From Balaenoptera acutorostrata (Eukaryota > Chordata > Mammalia > Artiodactyla > Balaenopteridae): a stretch of DNA of 64,000 bases. Below, one piece after another: positions 1 to 12,410 of this stretch. The notes beneath the pieces were generated by a model. It searched no databases. It was not told the origin of the DNA and was given only the letters and a program-made list of their open reading frames with translations. Made by a program: the position numbers and the translations under genes. The stretch covers positions 58,645,613-58,709,612 of the forward strand of contig NC_080079.1 of NCBI RefSeq assembly GCF_949987535.1, in the 5' to 3' direction. Position 1 is the stretch's first letter. Each line of letters begins with the position of its first letter.

Positions 1-2799
1 GTCTTTGAGCCAGAATGAGAGCTTCTCTTGGGGCTTTGTCTTTCCACATTCTTGTCTTCATTTACAGGTTCTGGGCTTCCTCAAAGTCAGGTTAGAGGAT
101 ACCAGAGCAAAAACAATGGTAAACTCACTGCTGATTTGGTGGTACTTCCAATTCTGGTCATTTTCCCTAATCTGTTTGCTACCGTTTGTCTCAGAGACTT
201 CAAGTAGCTGCTCCATGCATTTTGTCCAAGTTTAATAGATGCAATCAACGAAAGACACAGGGTGGAGTGTCCTTATTCTATTTTATCCAGAGCCCGAAAA
301 CCAGACATCACTTTAGAAACAGTAGTCTATGTTTGTCCTTTATAGCTGGACCAGGGAGAATATTGCCTCTAAGGCAGTGTCATCATCATCATGTCCTTTT
401 AGTGTATTCAGTAATCACTCTCTTTGGGGTGAGTTTGAGGTAATCCACCTTTTCATCAGAGACTATGAATAATGTAACCTGGCAAGCTGCATTACTGTGG
501 AATCCTGCGCATCTCCTGGCAGAACAATGGGAGGTGACTGTTTCCACTTCAGACTCATTTGGCTGATTTAGAGAAACTTTGGGACACCTGTAAAATGACG
601 CTGAGATCAATTTAGGCATCCATCTGCCATCTTGAAAAATGGCATGCAATAAAACCTTTCAACTGGGTATAATTTTTGTAGTTTTTATCAGCTGCCACAT
701 GTATCCCACGGTAGCAAGAGTGATGCAGGCCCAATGATTAGGGTTTCAAGTACTAAGAAATACAGGTGTCCTGCCTGCCTTCTATGCTGTGCTTTGTGTA
801 CACTAGGGGATGGGAAGTAGGCTGGGAAGCGGATGGAATTAATTGACATTATATAAGTGAGAGATATCACTTCCTCCCTTTCCCCATACCGTGTCAGCAG
901 GTAGAGTATCTCTGCCCACCAAAAACTAACATACAGCTCTATGCCCACTGACCTTGGGGTGCAGAAGCTCTTTGTTGTGGTCAAGTCTGCAAAGAGAAGT
1001 CTGTGTTTATGCCTAGCCTCCATATTTATGGTGTTGCTTTTTAGGACAATGGATTTAATTCGTCTCTCCTTTTTTTTTTTCCTAGACTGACAAAATAAAT
1101 ATCATTTCTTAAGGAGTTTCTATTGGTTTCCTGTTTCAGCTGAAGTTTGGCAGTGAGAAGGCCATTTATTTTAATGGTTGGGTATTTTTTCTTCTCCTTA
1201 AATGGACTAGTGAGGAAAGAATCAGTGAAAGAGGAATATTTGGTACCTCTTTCGGAATTTGGATTAGGTATTAGACTTGATCATCCAAAGATCTTGGATG
1301 GTGTCCCCCTGTCCAGATATATCCGGGGAACACTATGCTTTTCAGATGCGCCAGCACAGCCCCACCCGTCCTGTTCTCCGTCACTCGTGAAGTGTGAGGG
1401 GAGTTGTGGAGCTGTGCAGTGGGCAGAAGGCTGGGGTTGGGGGTGTGCTGTAAGCCTCTGAATTAGGACATGATTTGTTGTACGACCTCGCACTGCTTGC
1501 TCAAGCTTTCTGAGCTTCATATTCACCCACAGTAAAAAGCGGAAGAGCCTAGCAGGTTGCTGGAAAGATTACCAGTACATGACGGTACGTCACCCCCTTC
1601 TTGTTCCGTAGGGGTTGGTGGTACTGTTTGGGTTTCTATTTGTGATGAGATCTGACACTGGATTAGGATTGGGTCACTCATGGGGGAACACAGAGGGATG
1701 AACCTAATCTGAAGCCACTCTCTAGGGTGGTGTAAAGACGTCCCTCCCTATACTGCTTACAGTTTTGTGTTGCCAAAATCTTTGTAAGTGGCTGATATTG
1801 GGGGAGGTCCCTGGAACTCTGTGGTGAGATACAGAATTAGTAGAACTTTCTGCCTGAGTGCATTTTCTAGAGCAGTAGCATTGTTTATCAGCCTAAGTGA
1901 CACTGGGTCCCTCAACCTTTCTGTCAGAAACCCATCCCCTACCCCCACAGCTAGATTTTACCTGCATGTACAGGTGAAACCTGGATGCACCTTTGTGGCT
2001 TTTCCCAGGCCTCTCAGTGAATGGAGATTTGCTGGCTGTTCTTTTCCATACGTAATGAATGTCCAGCTAGCAAGTGCAGCCCTGCCCAGGACAGAACCCT
2101 GCAGTGGCAGTGCCTGGAAGGAGAATAGCTGTGTGCTGGGCTGTGTTACCCGTGGAGAACTCAGAGAGCGTAGTGACCTCCCGGGTCCTGCCTGGAGGAT
2201 TGATATGTACTATGGACTTGAACTTGCTCGTAGAACCAATGGGCACAGGAACAGAGAGACCTCTCCTTGACCAAGCGGGATTATCACACATCTTCTCTTT
2301 CTTCTCATCTTATACCAACTGTAGGATACCATCCTGGCAGTTTTCTGGGAATACTGAACTGTAACAAGGGCTAAAATCTTCCAAGAAATGCAACAAGAAG
2401 GAGGAAATGTGCCTTCCAGAACTCTTCTCAGGAGGCATACAGTTTGTGGTTGGACGGAATACTTTGGTAAACTCTTTGGGATAGGAGGGATGAGTTCCCT
2501 TGAACATGTTACTCCACGTTCAAGTAACAACAGATATTTTCTAATTTGCCTTCTGAAGAGTCGCGTCCACTTAATTGCAAGGCTTTTCTTTTGCTGAGGG
2601 GAGTATGCAAAATTGGGGCCAGGATTGAATTGCTGAGGGCAACAGAGGCTGAGGGCTCTGACCTGTGGCCATTCTTCTCTCTTTCATCCCCACCCAGCAC
2701 TCAGCCTCTACTCCAAATACAAGTTAAACAAGTACTTTTAAAAATAATGTTTGAACAAGCATCGGAGTATTAGCATGCCTTTCTGGTGGACCAAGGACA

Positions 2800-2842
2800 T
2801 GCCAGGTATCAGTTCAGAATCAGTCTGAACTGATACCTGGCA
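2800..2842. repeat. Perfect 19-bp inverted repeat with 5-nt loop
   Basis: The left arm at 2800-2818 contains gccaggtatcagttcaga. The right arm at 2824-2842 contains its exact reverse complement, tctgaactgatacctggc, with one further T-A pair at the base. The loop is atcag. There is no mismatch in the stem. It lies deep in intron and does not match any transposon terminus I know. A perfect stem of this size could arise by template switching in replication, or could be kept by selection as an RNA hairpin. The sequence alone does not decide. Confidence 0.95.
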
Positions 2843-3138
2843 AACAAAGAGGAAACCAAGAGGAAAGCCATTTGCTAGGAGGGAGGATGAAAGATGAAAG
2901 TAGAATCTAGTGAGTCTCCACTGGAGGGATGTGGGCAAGAGTCAAGCCCAGAAATTGGAAGTAGCCAATCCAGTCTACCCATCAGGGTCTTTTTGTCTCA
3001 GGGCTCCTTTCAGGAGACCAGGCTGGGTCTTTATGTCCACGTATGACCTTTCTCCTATTTGGGGAGACAGTCAGTTCCTCCAAATACCTAACTTCTCTCT
3101 TATCATCCTATCTATTCAGAGTGAACTTGCTGGCCGCT

Positions 3139-3160
3139 AGGGAAGGGGAGGGGGAGGGAG
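3139..3160 (+). other. G-rich run with G-quadruplex pattern
   Basis: Four G-runs of 3, 4, 5 and 3 bases lie at 3140-3142, 3145-3148, 3150-3154 and 3156-3158, separated by AA, A and A. This fits the standard intramolecular quadruplex pattern with very short loops. It is on the sense strand, so it would also be present in the KCNMA1 pre-mRNA. No experimental support is visible. Confidence 0.7.
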
Positions 3161-3356
3161 GACCTCCAGGGAACACTGCTGTCTTTTGGGGATAAACTCA
3201 AGCTACTTAGTTTTTCTCCTCAGTCCAGAGGATCATTTGTTGATTAGTGATGTTCCAGGTTTTTCCAGTAGCAGCTAAGCAATAGGAAGCCATGAATCAC
3301 TGGCCCAACGTCTAATTGGCTGTGTTCCCTTGTGCGAGTGGTAGAGATGTCTTCAT

Positions 3357-3382
3357 AATCACCATCACCATCACCATCACCA
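3357..3382. repeat. (CATCAC)n simple repeat
   Basis: Short run of tandem atcacc/atcacc units between tcata and aacactc. It is a low-complexity microsatellite with no coding meaning. Confidence 0.8.
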
Positions 3383-3458
3383 ACACTCATTATTTATGAT
3401 AGAGCATTTACAGAACATCTACAGGGTACACACTCAGTAAGTGCCATCTTTTAGTATG

Positions 3459-3715
3459 ATTAAGCCGCCAAAGCACCTATCACATAGGAAGCACTCAGAA
3501 AACATTAGCTATTTGCCAGGCACTATGTTAGGTGTTTTACATGGATCACCTCATTTCATCTGTCTTCCTAGGAAGTAGGTACTATTGTTGCTTTCATTTT
3601 GCAGGTGAGGGGATTGAGGCTTGGAGAGGTTATACAACTGGCCCAGGGACGTTCGGTGAGGCTGGGATTTGAACCCAGAGGCTGCATGTGCTTTGGTACT
3701 TCCTACATTGCTGCT
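3459..3715 (-). repeat. MIR SINE relic
   Basis: The part from about 3515 matches the MIR core read in reverse: an 'aggaagtaggtactattgtt' block, then 'ttttgcaggtgaggggattgaggc', 'ggcccaggg' and 'gggatttgaacccag'. The preceding 3459-3514 looks like a MIR or L2 3' end in the opposite orientation (acataggaagcactcag). It is diverged, as expected for an element older than the placental radiation. Confidence 0.8.
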
Positions 3716-4621
3716 GCACTCAGGATCATGGCCCCTCTTAAACAGAAACTGCTGAAGCCAGCTAAATACCTCAGCAATTTATAAGCTGTCCCCTTTCAGT
3801 CTCTGAACCAAATGTCATTTTGACGAGGCCTAAAATCCACTCTAGGAAGCCGCAGAGGGGAATTTCAAGTCACTTCTAACTTCCTGTGAAAATATTCTCT
3901 AGCTGGCAAGAGATTTTTCCAGGTAACAGTGAATACGCAATAAAGCGGGTGCCTCTACCTTGGGTACCTGGCTCACAAATAACCCATTTGGCTTCCCAAT
4001 CACCCTGATACCTAAAACTAGCGGAATTTATGCTCGCGGCTTGAATGGCTCTGTTCAGCCAAAAAGCAAAAGTTTATGGCTGAAACCCTTTGCTCTGAAA
4101 TGAAATCTAGTCTCTTTGGCTCGACTTTATTAGGCCCGTATTGTACAGCGATACGAGACATAAGTATCCAGAATCTGCTGTCACTAAAACAGAACTGAGA
4201 GTTGGCAAACATTTTTGTCCTCACACTCAACACTGTGTCCTAAAATGGAAAAGTTAAACAGAAATAAGGGATACAAATAGGAGCCATTTTCTGAAACTTT
4301 AATTTTAATTGAATTAAATATAGCTGTGTCATTGTTCTCTCTTTACACAGCCCACATTGAAGTGGAGACTAAGTTATTATTGGGGTCATTGGATCAATGG
4401 AGAGAGACTAGGTAGATAAATCTGGATCCCTGAAATATTGTCTAGACTAATTATCACAGCAACCCAAACACTGGGATACCCATCTTGTGCTTAATTATCT
4501 ACAGGCTTTCTCTGTAACTGGCTCCAATATTTAGTGATACTCATAGAAAGCATCCTTTTTCATCTCTTATTCAAATCCTTTGGGCCATGATTGATTCTCT
4601 GGTCCTCAAAGGCATGGTCCT

Positions 4622-4915
4622 GGGGCTTCCCTGGTGGCGCAGCGGTTGAGAATCTGCCTGCTAATGCAGGGGACACGGGTTCGCGCCCTGGTCTGGGAAG
4701 ATCCCACATGCCGCGGAGCGGCTAGGCCCGTGAGCCACAACTACTGAGCCTGCGCGTCTGGAGCCTGGGCTCCGCAACAAGAGAGGCCGCAATAGTGAGA
4801 GGCCCGCGCACCGCGATGAAGAGTAGCCCCCGCTTGCCGCAACTACAGGAAACCCTAGCACAGAAACATAGTAATGAATCAATCAATAAATAAATCTTTA
4901 AAAAAAAAAAAAAAA
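4622..4915 (+). mobile_element. CHR-type tRNA-derived SINE, full length
   Basis: The element begins gggcttccctggtggcgcag, carries a Pol III A-box-like start and a B box (gggttcgcgccc), a unique body ('ccgcggagcggctaggcccg'), and ends in an ataaataaat tail plus a 16-A run. It is flanked by an 11-bp target-site duplication, ggcatggtcct, at 4611-4621 and 4916-4926. This SINE class derives from a tRNA and is typical of cetaceans and their relatives. The intact duplication and low divergence indicate a fairly recent insertion. Confidence 0.93.
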
Positions 4916-4974
4916 GGCATGGTCCTCAAAGAGAATACTTGTTCTATGTTCTTCACTGTCTTTGGGAATACCTT

Positions 4975-5140
4975 TGCTACTGTACGTGTGGTCCATGTTG
5001 GGGAGTATTTATGTTGCCTGGGAGCTTGTTAGAAATGCAGAATCTTAGACCCCACCCCAGGACTACAGAAAGCACATTTTACTAACACCCTTGGGTGATT
5101 CACATGCTCTTCAGAGTTTGGGAAGCACTGGACTCACAGC
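4975..5140 (+). mobile_element. MER5A DNA-transposon relic
   Basis: It contains the MER5A signature 'cctgggagcttgttagaaatgcagaatct', then 'accccaccccagg', and ends with 'agtttgggaagcactgga', close to the inverted terminal sequence. This is a non-autonomous hAT (Charlie-type) relic and codes for nothing. Confidence 0.8.
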
Positions 5141-5984
5141 CTTAGACATGCCCACTGGTGAGAAACTATCCTGTGTTAACTTCAGTGGATGCAGTGGGAT
5201 TCTCCCCAAACTGTCTAAAATATTGAAGATTTTGCAAATGCATAGGTAATTCTCTAACGATTTGTCTTATCAAAAGCAACCTCATAATTCCTGTGCTGAT
5301 TCAAATGCTTTTCTATCTAACTCCTTTCTTTTTCTCCCAGTTCTTAATTAGTTAATAGCAAACAGTTGTTTTTGGTCTCAATTTTAGAATTTAGGAGTAA
5401 TGGAATTGCCAAATGCAGCCTTTGCTGGGCTCAGTCTATTTCCTGTTGAATTGTTGTTTGACCCTACATTGGAATTCAGAAGAGTACAATCCAGAAGATA
5501 GAGGGCTAGGTCACATTGGAAAGAAAGCATAGTCATGAGACGGAGCAAAGGGGGCTCCTTTCTGCAGGGAGTGCGGTGGGACTCCTAGCTAGTAAGAGGT
5601 AGGACTTCTGTTAGATTGGCAAATACACCAGTTCCTGAGAGTCCCTTCTTTCAAATTCAAGCCTCCAAGGTATTGGATCTAGAATTTAGAAAACCGTAAG
5701 CCACTTGCTAAGTAGCCCAAGATGTTCTGTGATGACAAAGTTTCCCAGAAATGTACTGCTCAGTAGGAAGTGTTCTGGGAAGTTTAAAAATCACCCGACT
5801 CTACACGTTCCCTGTGAGATGCCAAGAATGCAGAATTTTTCAGCATTCGGGGGCAGAAATTGGTTCCTTTCATGGTCAACACTAAATGCTATGAAGTTAG
5901 CAGCACTGACTTGTGATTAGGTGCCTGGAAAAATTGTGCTTGTTTCTTTGTGTCTCTTTCTCCAGTTTTGTCTTGCTCAGTTCA

Positions 5985-6290
5985 ATTCAACAAATATTAA
6001 TTAAGCACCTCTTATAAGCACCTCATAAGGTAGTATGCTGCTGGTTCTAGAAGATACAAAGTTGAATGCCTAAGAGAGGGTCTCGTGTTCCAAAATTCCA
6101 CTTTATTGTAGTTCTTGTCAGATGTTAGAAGACTCAGATACTGTGACGGTAGCTAATGACAACTAATGCATACTGAGTGCGTACTGCCAACCAGGGAATG
6201 TTCTAAGCATTCTTTATCCATTATCTCTTTTAGCCCTCCCAAGCTCACCAGAGGTGGGCATGATTTGTGTTCCCATTAAGGCAGGGCAGA
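5985..6290 (-). repeat. L2 3'-end relic followed by MIR relic
   Basis: Positions 5985-6090 read 'attcaacaaatattaattaagcacct...' and 'ggttctagaagatac', the reverse complement of the L2 3' end. Positions 6155-6290 carry 'tactgagtgcgtactgcc', 'tatccattatctcttttagccctc' and 'gaggtgggcatgat', which is MIR in reverse. Both are heavily diverged. Confidence 0.65.
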
Positions 6291-6635
6291 GCACATCAAT
6301 TTGGGGAAATGAGGAAAGTCCTCACAGACGAGGTGGCATACGATGGGAACTTTATAGGTAGAGTTGGATCTTGACAGCTGAAAATGGCCACAGAGAGATG
6401 TCTGACAGTAGGATCAGGGAAACGAAGTGGTGGGGAGATCAGAGGGAGGAAGTTTTCAGAATAGCATTGCTGGTCTCCATGAGCTGCTCCTTGAAATAAA
6501 GGATTCTGTGACTTAGTACCATGTTGCCCCTTTGGAGATTTACAATTCATAGTAACATGTGAAATACTCTGAGTTGCACTAAAAAACTCCCCAGTTTGGC
6601 TTTGTGAAATCCAGCACTTCCCAAATGTATTTCTT

Positions 6636-6745
6636 CCATTCAACAAATATTGAGCTACTGCTATGTTCCATGCACTGTTCCAGGCTCTGGAGACTCAGGT
6701 GAATTTTTCTGCCTTCAAAAAACCTATATTTTAATGGGGACACCA
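6636..6745 (-). repeat. L2 3'-end relic
   Basis: The block 'attcaacaaatattgagctactgctatgttccatgcactgttccaggctctgg' is the L2 3' end read in reverse. It continues with 'ctgccttcaaaaaacctatattttaatggggac'. Diverged and short. Confidence 0.7.
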
Positions 6746-8168
6746 TAGAACTCCCTCTTCACTCTCTTATGTTCAAGGGGACACCTGTTAATAAGTTCTG
6801 TCGAGGGGCTACTTTGGGAAATCGTAGTTGGGAATAATCCTACTTTACTGGAATTTGGGGCAAATTGTGAGAAGTAAGGTTTGTAAGATAGAGTAGGACC
6901 AGCACAACTGCAAATGCAGTCCGTGGATGGGTGCCGTGAACTGTTTGCTACTCATCCACGAAGTGGCAAGTACAGAAAATGAGAGGAATGCTTAGGAACT
7001 TTTAGAGCAATTTGACAGATTAATTTTATATTGGTTGAATCTAATGATAGAAATTTTGGACTTGTAGTTTGCATGTCTTGTCTATATTCTTTTTTTGTTT
7101 TTTGGAAATCATTTCTGTTAGATTTTGCAGAAGTTTGAGTCTGCAAAACGATGGATACTAGAAGTAAAAACAAAACCCTGGTCTCTCACCCCAAATGGGT
7201 TGAGAAGCTCTGTTCTGGAAAATCCTGCCTGCCAGGGACTGAATTGTTCTCCTGAGGATTGCTTGGCAGGCGTCTGCTTGAGAACACTTACTTGCTGCTT
7301 GCCCTACCCAGATGAGAATTATTTTTAGTAGTATTTTAAGAACCTTATTATTTGAAGCACAAGTGAGAATGTTCTTAACTATTATCAAGATTGCAAAACC
7401 AAAGTCCTATTTGGACAGATAGTGAATAGGCCCATCTTTAAAAAGGCCTGGCAACACTTAAGCATAAATACCTTTTCTACATTGGAGAGGAAAAAAAGAA
7501 AAGGGTAGAACAACCTACCTATGTATTAAAAAAATTACCAATTTCCTGCCACATAGGCCACACTTTCTGAAATAATTTATAAATAATAATTATTTTTAAA
7601 AGTTCTCATATCACTCTTTCTGTTAACCCTTCCTTTAACTTCAGTTCCTCTGGCATTCTGTGTTTTCAGAAGTAACCTAAGTTGGAGTAACATAGCAGGG
7701 GGGAAAATACCCTGTCTGCTAACTCTTTTTGCGTGTGGTGTGGTCTGTTGATCTCTCTCTGAACACTTCATGTGGGCTGATCTTTTTCTTCATAATGCTT
7801 GATGGAAGAAATCTCATTTGATAGCCTGCAGCCCACTAGTCTGGGAATAAGAGATTCGGTGGAAGTCCACCCCAGAATTAATCTTTGGAGTTGTTTATTT
7901 ATTTGTTCAGTGCTGAAGCAACCAGTTATCTTGCATTCCATCAAATTCCAAATAATGTGTTTTAATTGACATTGTCCCAAAGCCTTTGGAAAAATCTGAG
8001 ATCCTTTCGTTCTATTCTCACATTCTGGAAAATACAATCTGAAATAGGCCATAATTGTGGAATGCCAAATCATTATGGAGTCCCTGAAATCCAATGCTGC
8101 TCTCGGAAGGACAGCCGACCTGAGTCCACATCCAAGAAGGACAGCGTTGATGTGCAATTTGGCACAGA

Positions 8169-8209
8169 GAAGAGATATATTCTTTTTTTTTTTTGAAGAG
8201 ATATATTCT
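8169..8209. repeat. 15-bp direct repeat flanking a T11 run
   Basis: The sequence gaagagatatattct occurs at 8169-8183 and identically at 8195-8209, separated only by 11 T. This looks like a target-site duplication around a poly(A) tail inserted on the minus strand with no element body. A slippage-type duplication is the alternative. Confidence 0.9.
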
Positions 8210-10279
8210 GAAAAGGTGCAAATCACTGTTGGTTTCCCATCTCTTCTGTTTCTTTCCTTTGTTTTCAACTTTATCACCAGTTTCCTCCACCCCCCAGAAA
8301 GCTGTGCAGCGAGGCTTTCTCTGTTCTGGCACTCGTGAGGAGCTAAGCTAGCAAGACTCAAGCGTTTTGTTTTTTAATTCTACAAGTTTATGTTGAGGCG
8401 AGGAAGAGAAGGGGAAAGAGCCGCATGCCCACTGGTGGTTAAAACTGTGGCAAGTTTGTTAACATTGGAACATAGAGGGAAATAAAGGAGGAGAGAGAGA
8501 ATCCAGGAATTGGGTCAGTGATAAAGTCTTCTTAACAATCAGTTGTCCTTAGCATTGTTCTTTCCAGCAAGAAATGATTGGATGCAACATTGAATCAAAT
8601 TTTTCCCAGTGGCAGAGCATGCCGTTGAGGGATGGGGATGAAGGACCCCACTCATTCTAGTGACCAGCCCACACCCTCATCACCCTAGAGCCCATCAATG
8701 CTGATTCCATGTTGATTACTGTAATTAAGAGCGTGACACATTCTGTGGGTGTTCTCTGTTTTTTGTGGGCATAAATATGTTTTTGTGGAATCTCAGATAC
8801 GTCGGCCAGTTCCTGTCAGTGTGCTCTGTTTTAGACGGTCACATTACAAAGGACAGTGACAATGTATTGTGTAATTTATATGTACAAATATTCATTCAGC
8901 TGTAGCTAATTGATTCTAATTAAGGACTTTTATGGTTTAAAACTATACATCCTTTAGAGCAAGAATATCGAGAATTTGGATAGATTTTTAAAAAATCATA
9001 AATGTAATAAATACCTGCTATTACAATAAATAGTCTTCTACTACCAGTTTTGGGCAATACTGGTGTGTATGTTACAACTCACCTCTTCTTATTGCAGCTA
9101 TTAACATAATGGTCATTGATTTTTATAATTTCCTCTTAGTTCATTATATCTGATGTGCACAACATAACGTATATTTGGATTAAAACAATGTACTTGTTTT
9201 CAATTAAATAAGGATTGGTATATGATAGTCTTTGGAATTATTCATACGACTCTGGAGGTAGGGATGGACTTCTGCAAAATTATTTGGCTGTAATCAACAT
9301 AGTTATTCAGACTCTTTGCTGGAAACAGAAATCACAGTGATTGTAACATACCGCAGCTGGGATGGTTGATTTTTCACATTCACTGGGCTGTTAGTGTTAG
9401 AGAAACACAGTTTCACCCTAATCAGAGAAAGCATAAAATATAAAAGGTGTCGTTCCTGACCCACCATTAGTAACACATGCAAAATCTGGGAGCAAGAAGG
9501 TGTTACTTCCCCCAGAGCCACGGCTGATGTTTCCAGTTTGATGGTGCCTTTGGTGGTGGAACCATCGGCCCCCAGATTGGTGTACAACCGTTTACTTAAG
9601 GGATTGAACTAGACTGGTTGAAAAATTAGGTAATGAAGGGCAGATAAATAAGACCATGAGAAGTGTGGATGAGCGAGCCCCATGGCTCAGATCTCTTTTC
9701 TCACTGAAGATCTGCGAGTGGTTGATGAATAAGGACCCGGAGCACATCACCTGCTCATTTTTGCTAGGTGCTCTTCTGAAGCAGCGGGAGTTTGATGTGA
9801 CAGCCAGAGGAGAAATTGCTGCCTCAGGAAATGCTTTGCCTTTGACTGATTGTTGAATGGCTGGCAAATTAATTTTGGCACCTTTCCCTAAGTCATTTTG
9901 GTCCCATTCTTTCATTTTTCTGCTGGGAAGTGTGTATTCACATTACAGTTAAAAATATTTCGACAACACAGATGTGGAGAACAGCATGTACTATTTTAGG
10001 CAAGAAGTTGTAGGCTGGGATGGTTCCATTTTATAGAATAGAAATGATGCCGTCGTGCTCTGAGAGGAGGTCTGAACTCTCCTTTCAGCTCGACTTAAAA
10101 TCAATATTACTTCTCGCTGACTTCTCACAAAGTCAGGGGCTCCAGGGTTTAAGATCTTGCGTTCTTGAGGAGCTTTTCCTCTTCAATACTTATATTCCGC
10201 AAACCCTCCAAGCCCCCCAAGATCCTAGCACCACTGCTTCTCTATATATTTACCCTTTCAATCTCTAGCAGGAGGTAAT

Positions 10280-10410
10280 ATGGTGGGTGGTTAACAGTAT
10301 GAACTCTGAATCCTGTTTGTACCACTCATTGGCTTTGTGACCTTTAGTGGGTTACTTAGCCTCTCTGTGCCTCTGTTAAAGGGGACTTAGAATGACAGTA
10401 ACTCGTTCTA
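10280..10410 (+). repeat. MIR SINE relic
   Basis: Forward MIR features: 'tggttaacagtatgaactctgaatcctg', 'accactcattggctttgtgacctt', 'gttacttagcctctctgtgcctc' and 'atgacagtaactcg'. The core order is preserved but diverged. Confidence 0.8.
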
Positions 10411-10829
10411 CCGTCTCTAGATCTCTTTGTTCACTGTCAAGTGTTTTCAACTCAACAAATTGTATTTTATACTAATTTTTCCTTTCCTAAGAATGTATTT
10501 GATTACGGCTAACAAAACTAAAAGGAATGTGTATTTTGCTTTTGCTTTTTTCAAAATAAGTGAAAGGTGCTATGCTTGAGAGTTAGAAAGGGAAACTTTG
10601 ATGAGAAGGGGTAATTGAAGCCCTTGCCTCGGGATGAAGATTGAGGTTCTGTTGTCTGAGTTTGTGACACATTACAGTGTCATAAAGCTGGGTGCTCTAT
10701 CCCTGACTCTCCTGATGGGATAACCTGTTCCTGTCATTGTTCTGCCACAACTTGTCATTCTTGCCCTTAAGGATTGAAGGGTATAAGTGTTAATTATAAT
10801 TACTGATTCTCCTTATATTTATACGTATT

Positions 10830-10934
10830 GGTTTTTTAAAAAAAATTTACTTGTGGTAAAATACATATAACAAAATTTACCATTTTACCATTTAAATCAT
10901 TTTCAGTAAGTTTTTGTGTGTGTGTGTGTGTGTG
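10830..10934. repeat. L1M 3' fragment plus (TG)n
   Basis: The stretch 'gtggtaaaatacatataacaaaatttaccattttaccattt' matches an old L1 3' region common in mammals. A TG repeat follows at 10916-10934. Confidence 0.65.
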
Positions 10935-10979
10935 AACATTTATCAGAACCTGAAAAATTTGTTAACTTATCAATAGGGA

Positions 10980-12060
10980 AATTGTGTTAAAGATGTAGAA
11001 ATCTTAAAGGGTTATAACAATGAATTTAAACTCCTCAGCTTTTAGACAGTCCATTCAGTACTTCTGCATCTTGCATTATACATACCATCTGAGCATCTGC
11101 ATATGTCTGTGGAAGAGGCATTTTGCTTTCCAGAAAAGTTCTGTTCATTTTTTTTTTCCAGTTTTTTGACTTTTAGTCCTCAAGCATTGCAGATCAGCCA
11201 CAAACTTGCCGGAAACGAAATGTGGAAAAAAATCAGCAAAAGTAAGATGTATATCGTCAGATATATCTTAGACAGGTATATGTGATGCTTTTTCTGGCAA
11301 AGAGAAAAATATGGGAAAATAAATACCAGTTTAAATAAAATTCAGTTAGTAACTAGAATGGCTCATAAGACACAGAATATGCTCAAAAATATTTGCTGAA
11401 TTAATGAATCAATGAACAATTTATACTAAGTTCAAAAGAAACATGAATATAATATTTGTATCCTAAAAAGAATTTATTTCTACTTAAAAAGTTTAGCGAT
11501 GAACCTACAATAAAATTTGGTCTCAAGAGTAGTTCCATTAGGACATAGAGGCATGAAAATAATGACCATAACTAAAAGAACCAAATTAAAATCATATTAA
11601 TTGAGGAATAGCACCAACAATCAATAATAATTGAGATAAAGCTTCATATTTTCATTATTTTTGAAAGCCAAGTGGAATATTTAAATTAGCAACATAAGCA
11701 ACATATTATAAAAGGAATGTCCCTGCTAAAAGAATAGGCTGAATTCTTCTACTTCAAGAAAACTATTTGCCCATAAAACTCAACTATGAGGATTTATGAT
11801 TGGCAATCCCTCAGATACTATCCTATTTACCAATAAAAAATTATGATAACATAGTGCCCCAAATATTATATATTTCAAACTATTTACTAATGCAGACTAA
11901 GCTTCTTCAAATTAGTTGGAATTAATAACCTTTGCTTATGAAGTCAAGAATATCTTTTATTTGAAAAAATGAGTTGAAATCTTATGAGTCGGGGAAATTA
12001 AAAAGTTTGTGCTTAGCTAAACACATAGCAGTTAATTTTTAAAATCATAAAGTTTAGCAG
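10980..12060. other. AT-rich intronic stretch, no identified content
   Basis: About 1 kb of strongly AT-rich sequence with no long open frame and no repeat family that I recognise. I considered a nuclear mitochondrial insert, but short translations in the mitochondrial code did not resemble any mitochondrial protein. It may be an old LINE remnant. Confidence 0.5.
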
Positions 12061-12410
12061 TAGAAAAGGTTGAGTCCTTTTGTTTTGAAAGACCCCACTC
12101 TGGGGAAGACTGATTTGTAGATGAACAATCCATACCCAGCAGTATTGCATAGCACACGTCTAACGTGTGGTGGTAGGTTAGAAGCAGCACAAACTAATGA
12201 GGTTAACCCACATAATCTAATAACCCAGCCAGAACACAGAGCAGACGTAGCATAGAAGCAGGGAGCATTCAAGTTATTTCTAAATTATTCCTAGCTTTTG
12301 TATTCCAGAGCATCACCAAGTAGATGGTGGGTGTGCATTTCCCACTGTTTCCAAGTCTCTTTCATTTCCCCCAGTTAACTGACTATTGGGTCATAAGCAA
12401 GATGCCTTTT

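Noticed and set aside
7768..8361. 197-residue open frame on the minus strand
   Set aside because: No similarity to any family I know. It spans the T11 tail-only insertion and has no splice or promoter context. Chance open frame.
11300..12060. Nuclear copy of mitochondrial DNA
   Set aside because: AT-rich text looked suggestive, but short translations in the mitochondrial code gave no recognisable protein on either strand.
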